64,000 bases of DNA from Candidatus Woesearchaeota archaeon (GTDB lineage Archaea; Nanobdellota; Nanobdellia; Woesearchaeales; GW2011-AR9): NCBI GenBank assembly GCA_016188115.1, contig JACPIK010000002.1, positions 336,125 through 400,124 of the forward strand, in the 5' to 3' direction. Shown here piece after piece: positions 7,304-15,345 of the stretch. The stretch's first letter is position 1; each line of letters begins with the position of its first letter. Both the position numbers and the translations under genes were made by a program. Under the pieces are notes generated by a model, which saw only the letters and a list, made by a program, of their open reading frames with translations, was not told the DNA's origin and did no database searches.

Positions 7304-8746
7304 ATGGTCATCTCTAAAAGTACGCTCCTCAAGCATTACAAACGTCCTGAGATACAACAAGCACTCGTTGACCATGCACAGCGTAAAGAGATAGGTATCC
7401 GGTATGGTGAAGGCTTTGGCAAACGCCCTGATACATTACAATATCAGCGTGATGTACTCGACGTCGTCATGAACGGTGCCACCTCATTTCATTCTAGTGA
7501 AGAACTCTGGACCAACCCGTTAGCAATTGATAGTAAACTCAACAGAGAAGAACTAACTGCACTACGCTGTGGATGGGATCTTATCTTAGATATCGACTGT
7601 GCCATCTTTGAGTATAGTCGTATCGCTGCTGAACTTGTCATCGCTTTTTTAGAATATACTCAAGTAAGTACAGAAGATATATTCATCAAATTTAGCGGGA
7701 ATAAAGGGTTCCACATCGGCGTTCCATTTGAAGCATTTCCCCAACAGATAAATAATGTTAGCACGAAAAAACTCTTTCCTGAAGCAGCAAGAAAAATTGC
7801 AGCTTATGTTACCCACAACATCAAAAAAGAACTAGCAAGACGTATCGTTCTCTTTGAAAAAGGCGATTTTGCCAAGATTAAAGAAAAAGTAAACCTCAAC
7901 ACAGAAGATATCATTTATCACGAGAAAAACGCACAAGGGCAAAATATTGCTCACCTCAATGTCGACGCTTTTTTAGAAATCGACACCATACTTATCGCTT
8001 CACGCCACCTCTACCGCATGCCTTATAGCCTGCATGAAAAATCAGGACTTGCAAGCATACCAATTGATATCCACAGCGTCGCTGCATTTACTCGCGACAT
8101 GGCTGATCCGGAAAAAATCACCGCAATTAGACCATTTTTACGACGTGACATTTACACAGATTCTGCGCGCACACTACTCATCAAAGCATATGATTTTGTT
8201 CATAAAGAAGACCGTGACAAAACCAGAGAAAGTACCAAAAAACAACAAGAGATTCAAATCACCAGCCCCATTAAAGAAGAGTTTTTTCCACCCTGTATCC
8301 AACACATCTCCCGAGGACTTATCGACGGAAAAAAACGAGGATTATTTTGCCTTATGAATTTCTTGGGAAAAATTGGCTGGAATCAAGACGAAGTAGAAAA
8401 ATATATTTTTGAATGGAACAAACGTAATCCTGAACCACTGCGTGAAGTCTACATCAAGGGACAATTTATGAGCTATGTCGCTGGTGAAAAATTACCGCCA
8501 AATTGTGATAATGAAGGATATTACAAAGCTCTCGGTTGTAAATGTGACACCGGTATCTGTCAACGCGTCAAAAATCCCGTGAATTATACTATCTTTAAAT
8601 GGAGAAAACATCTGCGTGAACAGGAATTTCTCAAAGAAAAAGAACAAGAAAAAGAGATTCGTAAAGAAGCGCGAAAACGAGAGAAAGAACAAGAAACACA
8701 AGATGCAGCAGCAGAACAACAAAATAAAAATGAGTTAGAAGAATAA
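7304..8746 (+). CDS. DNA primase, fused PriS-PriL(C-terminal) type
   Basis: A 480-residue archaeo-eukaryotic primase. The catalytic part has the D-x-D pair in LILDIDC (Asp96, Asp98), motif II SGNKGFH (131-137) and a probable third carboxylate with the nucleotide-binding stretch SRHLYRMPYSLHEKSG (233-248). From about residue 325 the chain resembles the iron-sulphur C-terminal domain of PriL: PPCI (Cys331), then Cys401, Cys412/414 and Cys419 followed by VKNPVNY, enough for a 4Fe-4S site. In most archaea these are two proteins; a fused monomer is known from Nanoarchaeum equitans. The last 45 residues form a charged Glu/Lys/Arg helix. It makes RNA/DNA primers for replication. Confidence 0.9.
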   Translation: MVISKSTLLKHYKRPEIQQALVDHAQRKEIGIRYGEGFGKRPDTLQYQRDVLDVVMNGATSFHSSEELWTNPLAIDSKLNREELTALRCGWDLILDIDCAIFEYSRIAAELVIAFLEYTQVSTEDIFIKFSGNKGFHIGVPFEAFPQQINNVSTKKLFPEAARKIAAYVTHNIKKELARRIVLFEKGDFAKIKEKVNLNTEDIIYHEKNAQGQNIAHLNVDAFLEIDTILIASRHLYRMPYSLHEKSGLASIPIDIHSVAAFTRDMADPEKITAIRPFLRRDIYTDSARTLLIKAYDFVHKEDRDKTRESTKKQQEIQITSPIKEEFFPPCIQHISRGLIDGKKRGLFCLMNFLGKIGWNQDEVEKYIFEWNKRNPEPLREVYIKGQFMSYVAGEKLPPNCDNEGYYKALGCKCDTGICQRVKNPVNYTIFKWRKHLREQEFLKEKEQEKEIRKEARKREKEQETQDAAAEQQNKNELEE

Positions 8747-8749
8747 GAT

Positions 8750-9628
8750 TTATACAGCGAGAAGTTTCTCAATTACAGGCAGTGTACGACCACGTTCCCG
8801 AGGTAACTGCCCTCTACCCAATAAAGAATAAATATCTTCTGCTAATCCTTCAATAACACCATAAAGCGTTGCTTTTTCCACCATACGTTGGTGAGCAGGA
8901 TGAGCAACCATAAATAGACGATTGGCAAGTTGATTCGCTTCTTCCTCTTGAATTTGTTGTTTAATATAACCTAGAAAACCGTGACCATTAGCCAAAGACC
9001 TTAATTGAGCAACTGCTGAGTCATTATCATACCATGGAACAAAACGAACACCCTCATAATAAGCACAAGGAGCAATAAACTGGTCCTGCATCGGAAGTAC
9101 CGTTGACTCTAATTGTGCTAAAACTGATTCTGGACTGCGACGACGTTCACACAAATCCCGCTGAAAGCGACGCACAATCGAAACTTCTTTTGGGCTATCA
9201 ACAAAATAAAGCCTATCACTATGATTTCTAATTTCAGGAAAATAAAGAAGTAAATGGCCTTCAACGAGAACAACCTCTACATCTCCCTGAACTGATTCCT
9301 CTCGAGTACTGCCATCAATTTGAGTAAAAGAGTGAGTTGCAAAACAATATTTTGGAAAAGTAACGGATTTACCTTGCGCAAGAGCAGTATACCAACCAGT
9401 CGGTTTCTCCCAGTCAATAATATCTGGATGATCCCAATTCAAAGTAGTGTTGATCTCTAATGCACAACGCTGCTCAGTAGATAAACCAGCCGCCACAAGA
9501 TCACGATAACAATCATCTAAACTTAATTTGCCTACACGACAATGCTGTGAAAGACGTTCATAGAGCGCATCAACACAGGTAGTTTTTCCCGCAGCACTAG
9601 GACCACCAACAGAAACAATAATTGTCAT
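8750..9628 (-). CDS. Uridine kinase-like P-loop kinase
   Basis: A 292-residue protein. GGPSAAGKTT (8-17) is the Walker A loop; KLSLDDCYRDL and LNWDHPDIIDW match uridine/phosphoribulokinase-family substrate motifs ('DDFY', 'NFDHPDAFD'); VVLVEGHLLLY is the Walker B-like strand and RRFQRDLCERRRSPE the lid. Uridine kinases phosphorylate uridine/cytidine in pyrimidine salvage, but the C-terminal 80 residues are not standard, so another small substrate is possible. It converges with the primase gene, with 3 nt between stop codons. A TATA-like TCTATAAAG lies about 25 nt upstream of the ATG. Confidence 0.8.
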   Translation of the reverse strand: MTIIVSVGGPSAAGKTTCVDALYERLSQHCRVGKLSLDDCYRDLVAAGLSTEQRCALEINTTLNWDHPDIIDWEKPTGWYTALAQGKSVTFPKYCFATHSFTQIDGSTREESVQGDVEVVLVEGHLLLYFPEIRNHSDRLYFVDSPKEVSIVRRFQRDLCERRRSPESVLAQLESTVLPMQDQFIAPCAYYEGVRFVPWYDNDSAVAQLRSLANGHGFLGYIKQQIQEEEANQLANRLFMVAHPAHQRMVEKATLYGVIEGLAEDIYSLLGRGQLPRERGRTLPVIEKLLAV

Positions 9629-9887
9629 TAAAAAAGCTAATTTAAATTAAAGCTTTATAGATTTTATTGTTATTCAAACCCATATTGTAAAACAAAAAGA
9701 AAATAATCAACTCTTAACTTGAAGCATATAATCTCCTTCGTGAAAAAACTTTTGTCAGACCATTTATGGTTAAAATAATAAATTTTATTTAAAGATCACT
9801 ACTAATTAGGGGCGAATTCAAAATAAGCTTAAGAACGACAAATCATAACAGACACTAATTGAACCACAAAACCCCCATTTCAGAAAA
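9629..9887. other. AT-rich intergenic stretch before the ribosomal operon
   Basis: Apart from the uridine-kinase-like promoter near 9650-9660, no gene or RNA is visible in this 259-bp part of the 405-bp gap. The DNA is AT-rich with no cloverleaf and no repeated units. Confidence 0.5.
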
Positions 9888-10033
9888 GTTTATAAACCAC
9901 CTGCTTTTTTGTCAAGTATCTTTGCCCGAGTTAACGCGATTACAGGGCAGCAAATGTGAAGTATAGTCAACGACCATACCAGCAAAGCTGTTCAGGCGAT
10001 TTCTAGGCAATTATAAAAAAGGTCAAACTCAAA
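9888..10033 (+). promoter_or_regulatory. Promoter and long leader of the S13 operon
   Basis: GTTTATAAAC at 9888-9897 is a palindromic TATA box, predicting transcription from about 9920 and a leader of about 110 nt, unusually long in a genome with many leaderless genes. The leader can form TGCCC (9923-9927) with GGGCA (9945-9949), a small AGC-AAA-GCT hairpin at 9981-9989, and GACC (9972-9975) with GGTC (10021-10024); the last pairing would cover the AAGGT ribosome site. This could allow feedback by a ribosomal protein. The pairing was read by eye only. Confidence 0.5.
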
Positions 10034-10498
10034 ATGTCCGTAGAACCAAAAAAAGATTTCAAACACATTGTGCGTGTAGCGAATGTAGACCTACCAGGTA
10101 CTAAATCTATTCGCTATGCACTTACCAACATCCGCGGAATCGGCGTTACTCTCTCCGATGCAATCCTCTCAATCTCTTCTGTTCCCCGAACAACTAAAGC
10201 TGGAGAACTTACAGATCAACAACTCGTCAAAATTAATGAGACTATTGCTCATTTAGAAAAAGCAGGACTTCCTACTTGGATGTTTAATCGACGTAAAGAC
10301 TACGAAACTGGCGAAAATAAACATTTGATTACTAGTTCATTATCATTCACACAAGAAAACGATCTTAAACGACTCAAAAAAATTAAATCCCTTCGCGGAA
10401 TTCGTCACATCCGTGGTCTACCAGTACGTGGTCAACGTACTCGGTCAAACTTCAGACGAAGTAAAGGCAAAGTTGTAGGCGTTGCGAAGAAGAAATAG
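10034..10498 (+). CDS. rps13: 30S ribosomal protein S13
   Basis: 154 residues, normal for archaeal S13 (uS13). FKHIVRVANVDLPGTKSIRYALTNIRGIG is the family N-terminus and the C-terminal LRGIRHIRGLPVRGQRTRSN is the conserved rRNA/tRNA-contacting tail. It is the first gene of the classical archaeal S13-S4-S11-RpoD-L18e-L13-S9-RpoN order. It sits in the head of the small subunit at the subunit interface. Confidence 0.97.
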   Translation: MSVEPKKDFKHIVRVANVDLPGTKSIRYALTNIRGIGVTLSDAILSISSVPRTTKAGELTDQQLVKINETIAHLEKAGLPTWMFNRRKDYETGENKHLITSSLSFTQENDLKRLKKIKSLRGIRHIRGLPVRGQRTRSNFRRSKGKVVGVAKKK

Positions 10499-10512
10499 TA
10501 AGGTGTTAACAC

Positions 10513-11115
10513 GTGGGAGATCCTAAAAAACTTAAAAAGAAATATTCAACTCCGAACCATCCTTGGATTCGTGCTGCTATTGAATCTGAAAAAGTACTAG
10601 TTCAAGAATTTGGACTTGTAAAGAAAAAAGAAATTCTCATAGCAAGCTCTTTTTTACGTAAGTACAAAAAGATTGCAAAAAATCTTATTGCTACTAAAAC
10701 ACAACAAGCTCAACGAGAAAAAGAATTGGTATTAGCAAAACTCAAACGCCTTGGTATCTTACCATCAACTGGCACCTTAGATCAAATTCTTACACTTGAA
10801 GTTAAAGATGTATTAAATCGACGTATGCAAAGCGTAGTCTATCGTAAAGGTCTTGCGCGAAGTATGAAACAAGCACGACAGTTTATCACACACCGACACG
10901 TTCGCATCGCAGATAAAGAAGTAACATCACCTTCCTATCTTGTACCCCTAGAGGAAGAAGAAGCTATTGCATTCCATGAAAAATCTGTATTCATTAATGT
11001 AGATCACCCAGAACGGATTGTAGCTACTAAACCTAAAGACGATTCTAAAAAAGACAAAAAGAATAAAGGAAATGATGAAGAAGATGTCATAATTCCTGAG
11101 GAGAATGTAGAATGA
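10513..11115 (+). CDS. rps4: 30S ribosomal protein S4
   Basis: 200 residues with a GTG start preceded by [23 protein letters not shown] is the archaeal S4 N-terminus; the S4 RNA-binding domain follows at [30 protein letters not shown]. The C-terminus has a lysine/aspartate-rich extension ([19 protein letters not shown]). It is an early-binding small-subunit protein (uS4). The stop overlaps the S11 start (ATGA). Confidence 0.97.
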   Translation: MGDPKKLKKKYSTPNHPWIRAAIESEKVLVQEFGLVKKKEILIASSFLRKYKKIAKNLIATKTQQAQREKELVLAKLKRLGILPSTGTLDQILTLEVKDVLNRRMQSVVYRKGLARSMKQARQFITHRHVRIADKEVTSPSYLVPLEEEEAIAFHEKSVFINVDHPERIVATKPKDDSKKDKKNKGNDEEDVIIPEENVE

Positions 11116-11564
11116 AACCAGCAAAAGGCGTCTCAGAAATGGTTGAACGTGGTTCATTTGCAGCAAAGCCAATGCAAAAAATTCGTTGGGGAGTTGCTCA
11201 CATTCTTTCAACATACAACAACACAATCATCACCGTAACTGATATTACTGGTACTGAAACTATTGCTCGCGCAAGTGGTGGGCAGATGGTTAAATCTGAC
11301 CGTCTTGAAAGTTCACCAACTGCTGCAATGGGATGTGCCAAAAAAGTTGCTGAAATTTGCGCAGAAAAGGGTATTAGTGGACTCTATATACGTGTTCGCG
11401 GAAAAGGCGGTCACAACGGTCCAAAAAATACCGGGCCTGGAGCACAAGCAGCAATTCGCGCACTCTCTCGTATTGGAATTCGCATAGGTAAAATAGATGA
11501 AGTAACACCAGAACCTCATAACGGATGCCGAATGAAAGGCGGACGTCGTGGACGGAGGGTTTAA
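11112..11564 (+). CDS. rps11: 30S ribosomal protein S11
   Basis: 150 residues. [22 protein letters not shown] and [31 protein letters not shown] are the diagnostic S11 (uS11) segments, and [16 protein letters not shown] is the basic tail. It may begin at 11112 or at the later Met in VSEMVERG; the former overlaps S4 by 4 bp and looks translationally coupled. Part of the platform of the 30S subunit. Confidence 0.97.
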   Translation: MKPAKGVSEMVERGSFAAKPMQKIRWGVAHILSTYNNTIITVTDITGTETIARASGGQMVKSDRLESSPTAAMGCAKKVAEICAEKGISGLYIRVRGKGGHNGPKNTGPGAQAAIRALSRIGIRIGKIDEVTPEPHNGCRMKGGRRGRRV

Positions 11565-11570
11565 GCAGAA

Positions 11571-12353
11571 ATGGCAATTCATATTGAAAAGATCTCTGAG
11601 AGTAAAAAAGAAAATCGTCTTAATGTACGTGTTAAAGGTGCAGATGACGCATTTATTAATACTCTACGTCGTCTTATTCTCGAAGAAGTGCCAACTCTCG
11701 CTGTTGAAGACATAGAAATCAAAGATAACAACAGTGCCCTTTATGATGAGATGCTCGCGTTACGTATCGGATTAGTGCCAATAAAAACTGATCTTGCAAA
11801 TTATTCCCTTCCTAAATCAATAGAAGAAGTACAAGAACGTAGTGCTCGTTGCACCTTACAACTAAAACTCAAAGCATCCAAAAAAGGATATGTCTATGCT
11901 GAAGAAGCAGAAAGCGCAGATCCAAAATGTACCTTTGTATATCCTAAAATGCCATTAGTTAAATTACTAGCAAAACAAAAAGTTGATCTAACACTTATCG
12001 CAGTCATGGGACAAGGAAAAGATCATACCAAATGGTCACCAGGATGGGCATTTTATCGTAATGAAGCTTCACTCAATGTAGGTAAAGTAAAAGACGCAGC
12101 TGCTGTAGTTGCGCAAAGCACTGATGGAGTTTTAACCTTAAAAGGAAATAAAATTGAAGTGAATGAAGACAAATTATACGACAGTAATTTACTTGAATTT
12201 TATACCGAACTTGACCCAGAAATCACCTTAGAATACACTGGAAATATCATACTCACTGTTGAAAGCTGGGGACAACTTAGTCCTAAACAAATGCTTGTAA
12301 AAAGTGCAGAAATATTAATAGAAAAAATTGATGAAATGGAGGGCTTGATTTAA
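11571..12353 (+). CDS. rpoD: DNA-directed RNA polymerase subunit D (Rpb3-like)
   Basis: 260 residues. The start, DAFINTLRRLILEEVPTLAVEDIEI, is the alpha-like dimerisation motif, and LALRIGLVPI matches the conserved Rpb3/RpoA segment. The central insert has only two cysteines (RCTLQL, PKCTFV), so the iron-sulphur domain seen in some archaeal RpoD proteins is absent. It forms the assembly platform with RpoL, RpoN and RpoP. Confidence 0.95.
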   Translation: MAIHIEKISESKKENRLNVRVKGADDAFINTLRRLILEEVPTLAVEDIEIKDNNSALYDEMLALRIGLVPIKTDLANYSLPKSIEEVQERSARCTLQLKLKASKKGYVYAEEAESADPKCTFVYPKMPLVKLLAKQKVDLTLIAVMGQGKDHTKWSPGWAFYRNEASLNVGKVKDAAAVVAQSTDGVLTLKGNKIEVNEDKLYDSNLLEFYTELDPEITLEYTGNIILTVESWGQLSPKQMLVKSAEILIEKIDEMEGLI

Positions 12354-12354
12354 G

Positions 12355-12711
12355 ATGATACGCAGCGGCCCAACTAATTACCAGACAATCCAATTACTAA
12401 ATGTACTTGATGAGAAAGCACGCACATCTCCATTATGGAAACGTGTAGCAAAAGACGTGCGAAAACCGTCTCGTCAACGACGTATGGTTAATATCTATAA
12501 AATTGAAAAATTTGCTCAAGATGGAGAGATTGTTATTGTACCTGGAAAAGTACTCAGTGTAGGAGACTTAACCAAAAAAGTACATGTAGCAGCACTTCAA
12601 TTCTCAGCTGAAGCAAAACATAAAATTGAAGCTGCAAAAGGCAAAGCAACAACTATTCAAGAGCTACTTGCTCATAACCCAGATACTAAAAAAGTGAGGA
12701 TCCTAGGATAA
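12355..12711 (+). CDS. rpl18e: 50S ribosomal protein L18e
   Basis: 118 residues. The N-terminal TNYQTIQLLNVLDEKAR and RRMVNIYKIEKFAQDGEIVIVPGKVLSVGDL match L18e (eL18), a protein specific to archaea and eukaryotes. It starts one base after the rpoD stop codon (TAAG-ATG), consistent with coupled translation. Confidence 0.95.
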   Translation: MIRSGPTNYQTIQLLNVLDEKARTSPLWKRVAKDVRKPSRQRRMVNIYKIEKFAQDGEIVIVPGKVLSVGDLTKKVHVAALQFSAEAKHKIEAAKGKATTIQELLAHNPDTKKVRILG

Positions 12712-12716
12712 TTAAC

Positions 12717-13139
12717 ATGAGAATCTACAACGCAGAAGGCATGATCATTGGACGACTTGCAACTCTTGTTGCTAAAGACGCTTTACTTGGTGAGGAAGTC
12801 CGCATTATTAACTGTGAAAAAGCGTTAATTAGTGGTGCAAAAGAAAATACCCTCGCACGTGAAAAACAACGCCGTCTCCGTAAAGGATACCCTTTAAAAG
12901 CTCAAACTATCTCCCGTTTAGCAGACCGACATGTACGTCGAACTGTGCGGGGAATGCTTCCATGGAAATTTACTCGTGGTCGTGAAGCATATAAGCGAGT
13001 TTTATGTTATATTGGTGTTCCAGCTGAATTTGAAGGAAAAACAACCATTCCAACACCAAAAGCAAGTTCAGATAAATTACCAACACTTAAATATATCACA
13101 ATTGGAGAAATGTGTAAACGTCTTGGTGCTAAACAATGA
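12717..13139 (+). CDS. rpl13: 50S ribosomal protein L13
   Basis: 140 residues. IYNAEGMIIGRLATLVAKDALLGEEVRIINCEKALISG is the L13 (uL13) N-terminus and RTVRGMLPWKFTRGREAYKRVLCYIGVP the conserved central part. The stop codon overlaps the rps9 start (ATGA). Confidence 0.96.
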   Translation: MRIYNAEGMIIGRLATLVAKDALLGEEVRIINCEKALISGAKENTLAREKQRRLRKGYPLKAQTISRLADRHVRRTVRGMLPWKFTRGREAYKRVLCYIGVPAEFEGKTTIPTPKASSDKLPTLKYITIGEMCKRLGAKQ

Positions 13140-13537
13140 AATCTCAAACTCAAAACCTTACAAAAGGAAAACGAAAATGCGCAGTTGCTCGTGCATCTCT
13201 AAAAGCAGGAACTGGAAGAATCTTTATTAATGGACAAGGATTTGAAAGTTTTGGTAACAGTCTTTTACGCATGAGAGTATCAGAACCACTCGTGCTTGCT
13301 GGACCCATCGCACATAAAGTTGATATTGCAGTTATTATCAATGGTGGAGGAGTAAGCTCTCAAGCAGATGCTGCTCGTCTTGCTATTGCCCGTGTATTAG
13401 TTGAAGAACACGAAGAACTCAAAAAAGTCTTCACCGACTATGACCGTTTACTGCTTGTTGCTGACGTTCGTCGCAAAGAATCATGTAAACCTAACGATTC
13501 CAAAGCTCGTGCTAAACGACAAAAATCATACAGGTAG
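13136..13537 (+). CDS. rps9: 30S ribosomal protein S9
   Basis: 133 residues. [23 protein letters not shown] opens the uS9 domain and [22 protein letters not shown] is the long basic tail that reaches the P-site tRNA; the final 'K(S)YR' is typical. It overlaps rpl13 by 4 bp. Confidence 0.96.
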   Translation: MKSQTQNLTKGKRKCAVARASLKAGTGRIFINGQGFESFGNSLLRMRVSEPLVLAGPIAHKVDIAVIINGGGVSSQADAARLAIARVLVEEHEELKKVFTDYDRLLLVADVRRKESCKPNDSKARAKRQKSYR

Positions 13538-13545
13538 ACCAAAAA

Positions 13546-13743
13546 ATGATCATCCCTATTCGTTGCTTTTCCTGTGGAAAACCCGTTGGACATCTTTACG
13601 AAGAATTCAAAGAACGTGTTGAAAAAGGCGAAAACGCAGCAAAAGTGATGGATTCATTAGGATTACGTCGCTACTGCTGCCGTGGAATCATGCTAGGACA
13701 CGTCGAATTGATTGATGTTGCTGGCGAATTCAAACGCGGATAG
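13546..13743 (+). CDS. rpoN: DNA-directed RNA polymerase subunit N (Rpb10-like)
   Basis: 65 residues, the normal size. [21 protein letters not shown] and [20 protein letters not shown] are the full Rpb10 signature; Cys7, Cys10, Cys44 and Cys45 form the zinc site, including the adjacent pair typical of the family. It closes the operon. The often neighbouring RpoK, enolase and S2 genes are not present. Confidence 0.97.
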   Translation: MIIPIRCFSCGKPVGHLYEEFKERVEKGENAAKVMDSLGLRRYCCRGIMLGHVELIDVAGEFKRG

Positions 13744-13744
13744 G

Positions 13745-13802
13745 AATTTTGTAATTCTGTTTATTATTGTAATCCTATTTATTTTAGTTTATTTGTCTTA
13801 AT
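13745..13802 (+). terminator. T-rich termination region of the ribosomal operon
   Basis: Just after the rpoN stop, the coding strand holds several T-rich runs (TTTATTATTG, TTTATTTTAG, TTTATTTGTC) without a strong hairpin, as expected for archaeal intrinsic termination. The rest of the gap to the next gene is also AT-rich. Confidence 0.45.
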
Positions 13803-13932
13803 TAGTTTGTTCATTTTCTTCTCTAACTCTCATCATTTTCAAGTATTAATGAATTAGTATTATTGTTAGTCTTATAAATAAAAAAATAACTCTTTCTATT
13901 AAACTACTCCTAAGTAATAACTGTTTAACAAG

Positions 13933-13942
13933 GTTTATAAAG
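13933..13942 (+). promoter_or_regulatory. TATA box of the lipoprotein gene
   Basis: GTTTATAAAG ends 21 nt before the ATG at 13964, predicting a leaderless transcript independent of the ribosomal operon. Confidence 0.6.
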
Positions 13943-13963
13943 TAATTATCGCTGTTTATAGTT

Positions 13964-15235
13964 ATGTCAGCACGCCCATTTGGCATAACCCTTCTTACTA
14001 CATTGTATGTAGGATGCGTAGATCCTTCATCTGAAACGACGACTTCTACTCATTCCACCGCAATTGCATACTCCCCTATTTCCCCTAACTCCTCTAATTC
14101 TCCTGCACCTCCAAAACAAGAAGTTTCACTTGAAGAAAGAACACAAACTCTTACGCAACAATTTCAAGATCAACATATTAATGGCGTTGAAGTTATGAAT
14201 ATTTTTGCTGTATCAGAATATGGAGGAAAAATCGACGAACGCCCAAAAGACCCACATAAAGATCAAACAGTGACATTATATGCAGTAGTACAAGCAACAA
14301 CACCAAATGGACAATTCTACTTCACTTCAGCACCGTCATTAACACTCAACGGTAAAAAAATACCCAAAAATAAAATTAAACCTTGGGACTATTCAACAGA
14401 CTTAAAACTTCAATGGAAAAAGATTGAGTTTTTTGATAATTTTAATCAATTTTATCAGAATGATAAAGAAGAAAATGGATGCAACGCCTACGACCCACAA
14501 TGTAATAGAATTAAATATGTAGAAACAGAGTGGAAAACAGGTTGGGAACAAGTCGCTGATGCTCACCCTACTACCCTCAGAGATCAATTTAGTGATAGTA
14601 AAACAGGAGTAGGCGTTATGCGTTATTCACTCCAGTTAACATATGGTCAAAAAGAATTTCAAACACCCAGCATAGAAGATATGAGAACTCTAAGAAGCAG
14701 CCAACAAGTTCTTAGAATTTCCTTTGCTAACGATCAATGGGAACCATGGCTCAATGAATCATCACGCCTTTTTAACACACCATATATGTGGGCAAGTACC
14801 AGACCAATCGTAGAAGGATATCTTGCATCAGATTGCGCAGACTTGCTTGTTTTTGGTTTGAAACGAGCAGGAAGCCATATTGATTATACTAACTCACAAG
14901 GTTTGCGAACCCAAGGAACTACTCATATTGTAACAGCAAAAGGTCATAACGCAGCATTTCTTTTCGAATCAGATCCTAATCAACGTATTCCTTTTGATGC
15001 TAACAATCCCCAAGCAGTTCATCCGGGAGATATTCTTATTTGGGGAGGAAAAGGCAAATCACCGCATGCAGCAGGACTGATTCTTGATAATGGAAACGGC
15101 ATACTTGATATAAACGATCTTGCATTAGATACCCTTTTGCAACAGCCTCAATTTAGACGTATTGGCAACATCACCCCACGTCTTTACCCTCAATATCCTT
15201 TTGAAATTGTAAGACCGCGCCTACCAAGAAAGTAA
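13964..15235 (+). CDS. Probable lipoprotein with NlpC/P60-like catalytic domain
   Basis: 423 residues. A short hydrophobic N-terminus ends in LYVGC (Cys18), which resembles a lipobox, followed by a Ser/Thr/Pro-rich stretch (19-50) as in surface-anchored proteins. The middle is of unknown type. The C-terminal part has SDCADLLVFGLKRAG (Cys291), then HPGDILIWGG and PHAAGLIL (His368): the Cys-His order and 'GDI..w' strand fit an NlpC/P60-type papain-like fold, which in other organisms hydrolyses peptide or amide bonds. The substrate is unclear because DPANN cells usually lack peptidoglycan; it could act on a partner cell wall or on proteins (speculation). It lies next to the surface-protein region. 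Confidence 0.65.
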   Translation: MSARPFGITLLTTLYVGCVDPSSETTTSTHSTAIAYSPISPNSSNSPAPPKQEVSLEERTQTLTQQFQDQHINGVEVMNIFAVSEYGGKIDERPKDPHKDQTVTLYAVVQATTPNGQFYFTSAPSLTLNGKKIPKNKIKPWDYSTDLKLQWKKIEFFDNFNQFYQNDKEENGCNAYDPQCNRIKYVETEWKTGWEQVADAHPTTLRDQFSDSKTGVGVMRYSLQLTYGQKEFQTPSIEDMRTLRSSQQVLRISFANDQWEPWLNESSRLFNTPYMWASTRPIVEGYLASDCADLLVFGLKRAGSHIDYTNSQGLRTQGTTHIVTAKGHNAAFLFESDPNQRIPFDANNPQAVHPGDILIWGGKGKSPHAAGLILDNGNGILDINDLALDTLLQQPQFRRIGNITPRLYPQYPFEIVRPRLPRK

Positions 15236-15345
15236 ACAAGTTAGTATAAATTCTTAAAATGAGTTCTTAAAAAAATAAATTTATTACTAATATTTAATAC
15301 ATTAATTATTCTTATTATTTATATTATTACTATTTTACTATTTTA

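Noticed and set aside
9900-10030. tRNA or other stable RNA in the S13 leader
   Set aside because: The pairings do not form a cloverleaf; no anticodon arm or T-arm signature is visible.
15236-15345. ATTATT/TTTTACTA tracts as a meaningful microsatellite
   Set aside because: The tract is short, irregular and lies between converging genes, so it is most simply termination-rich AT sequence.
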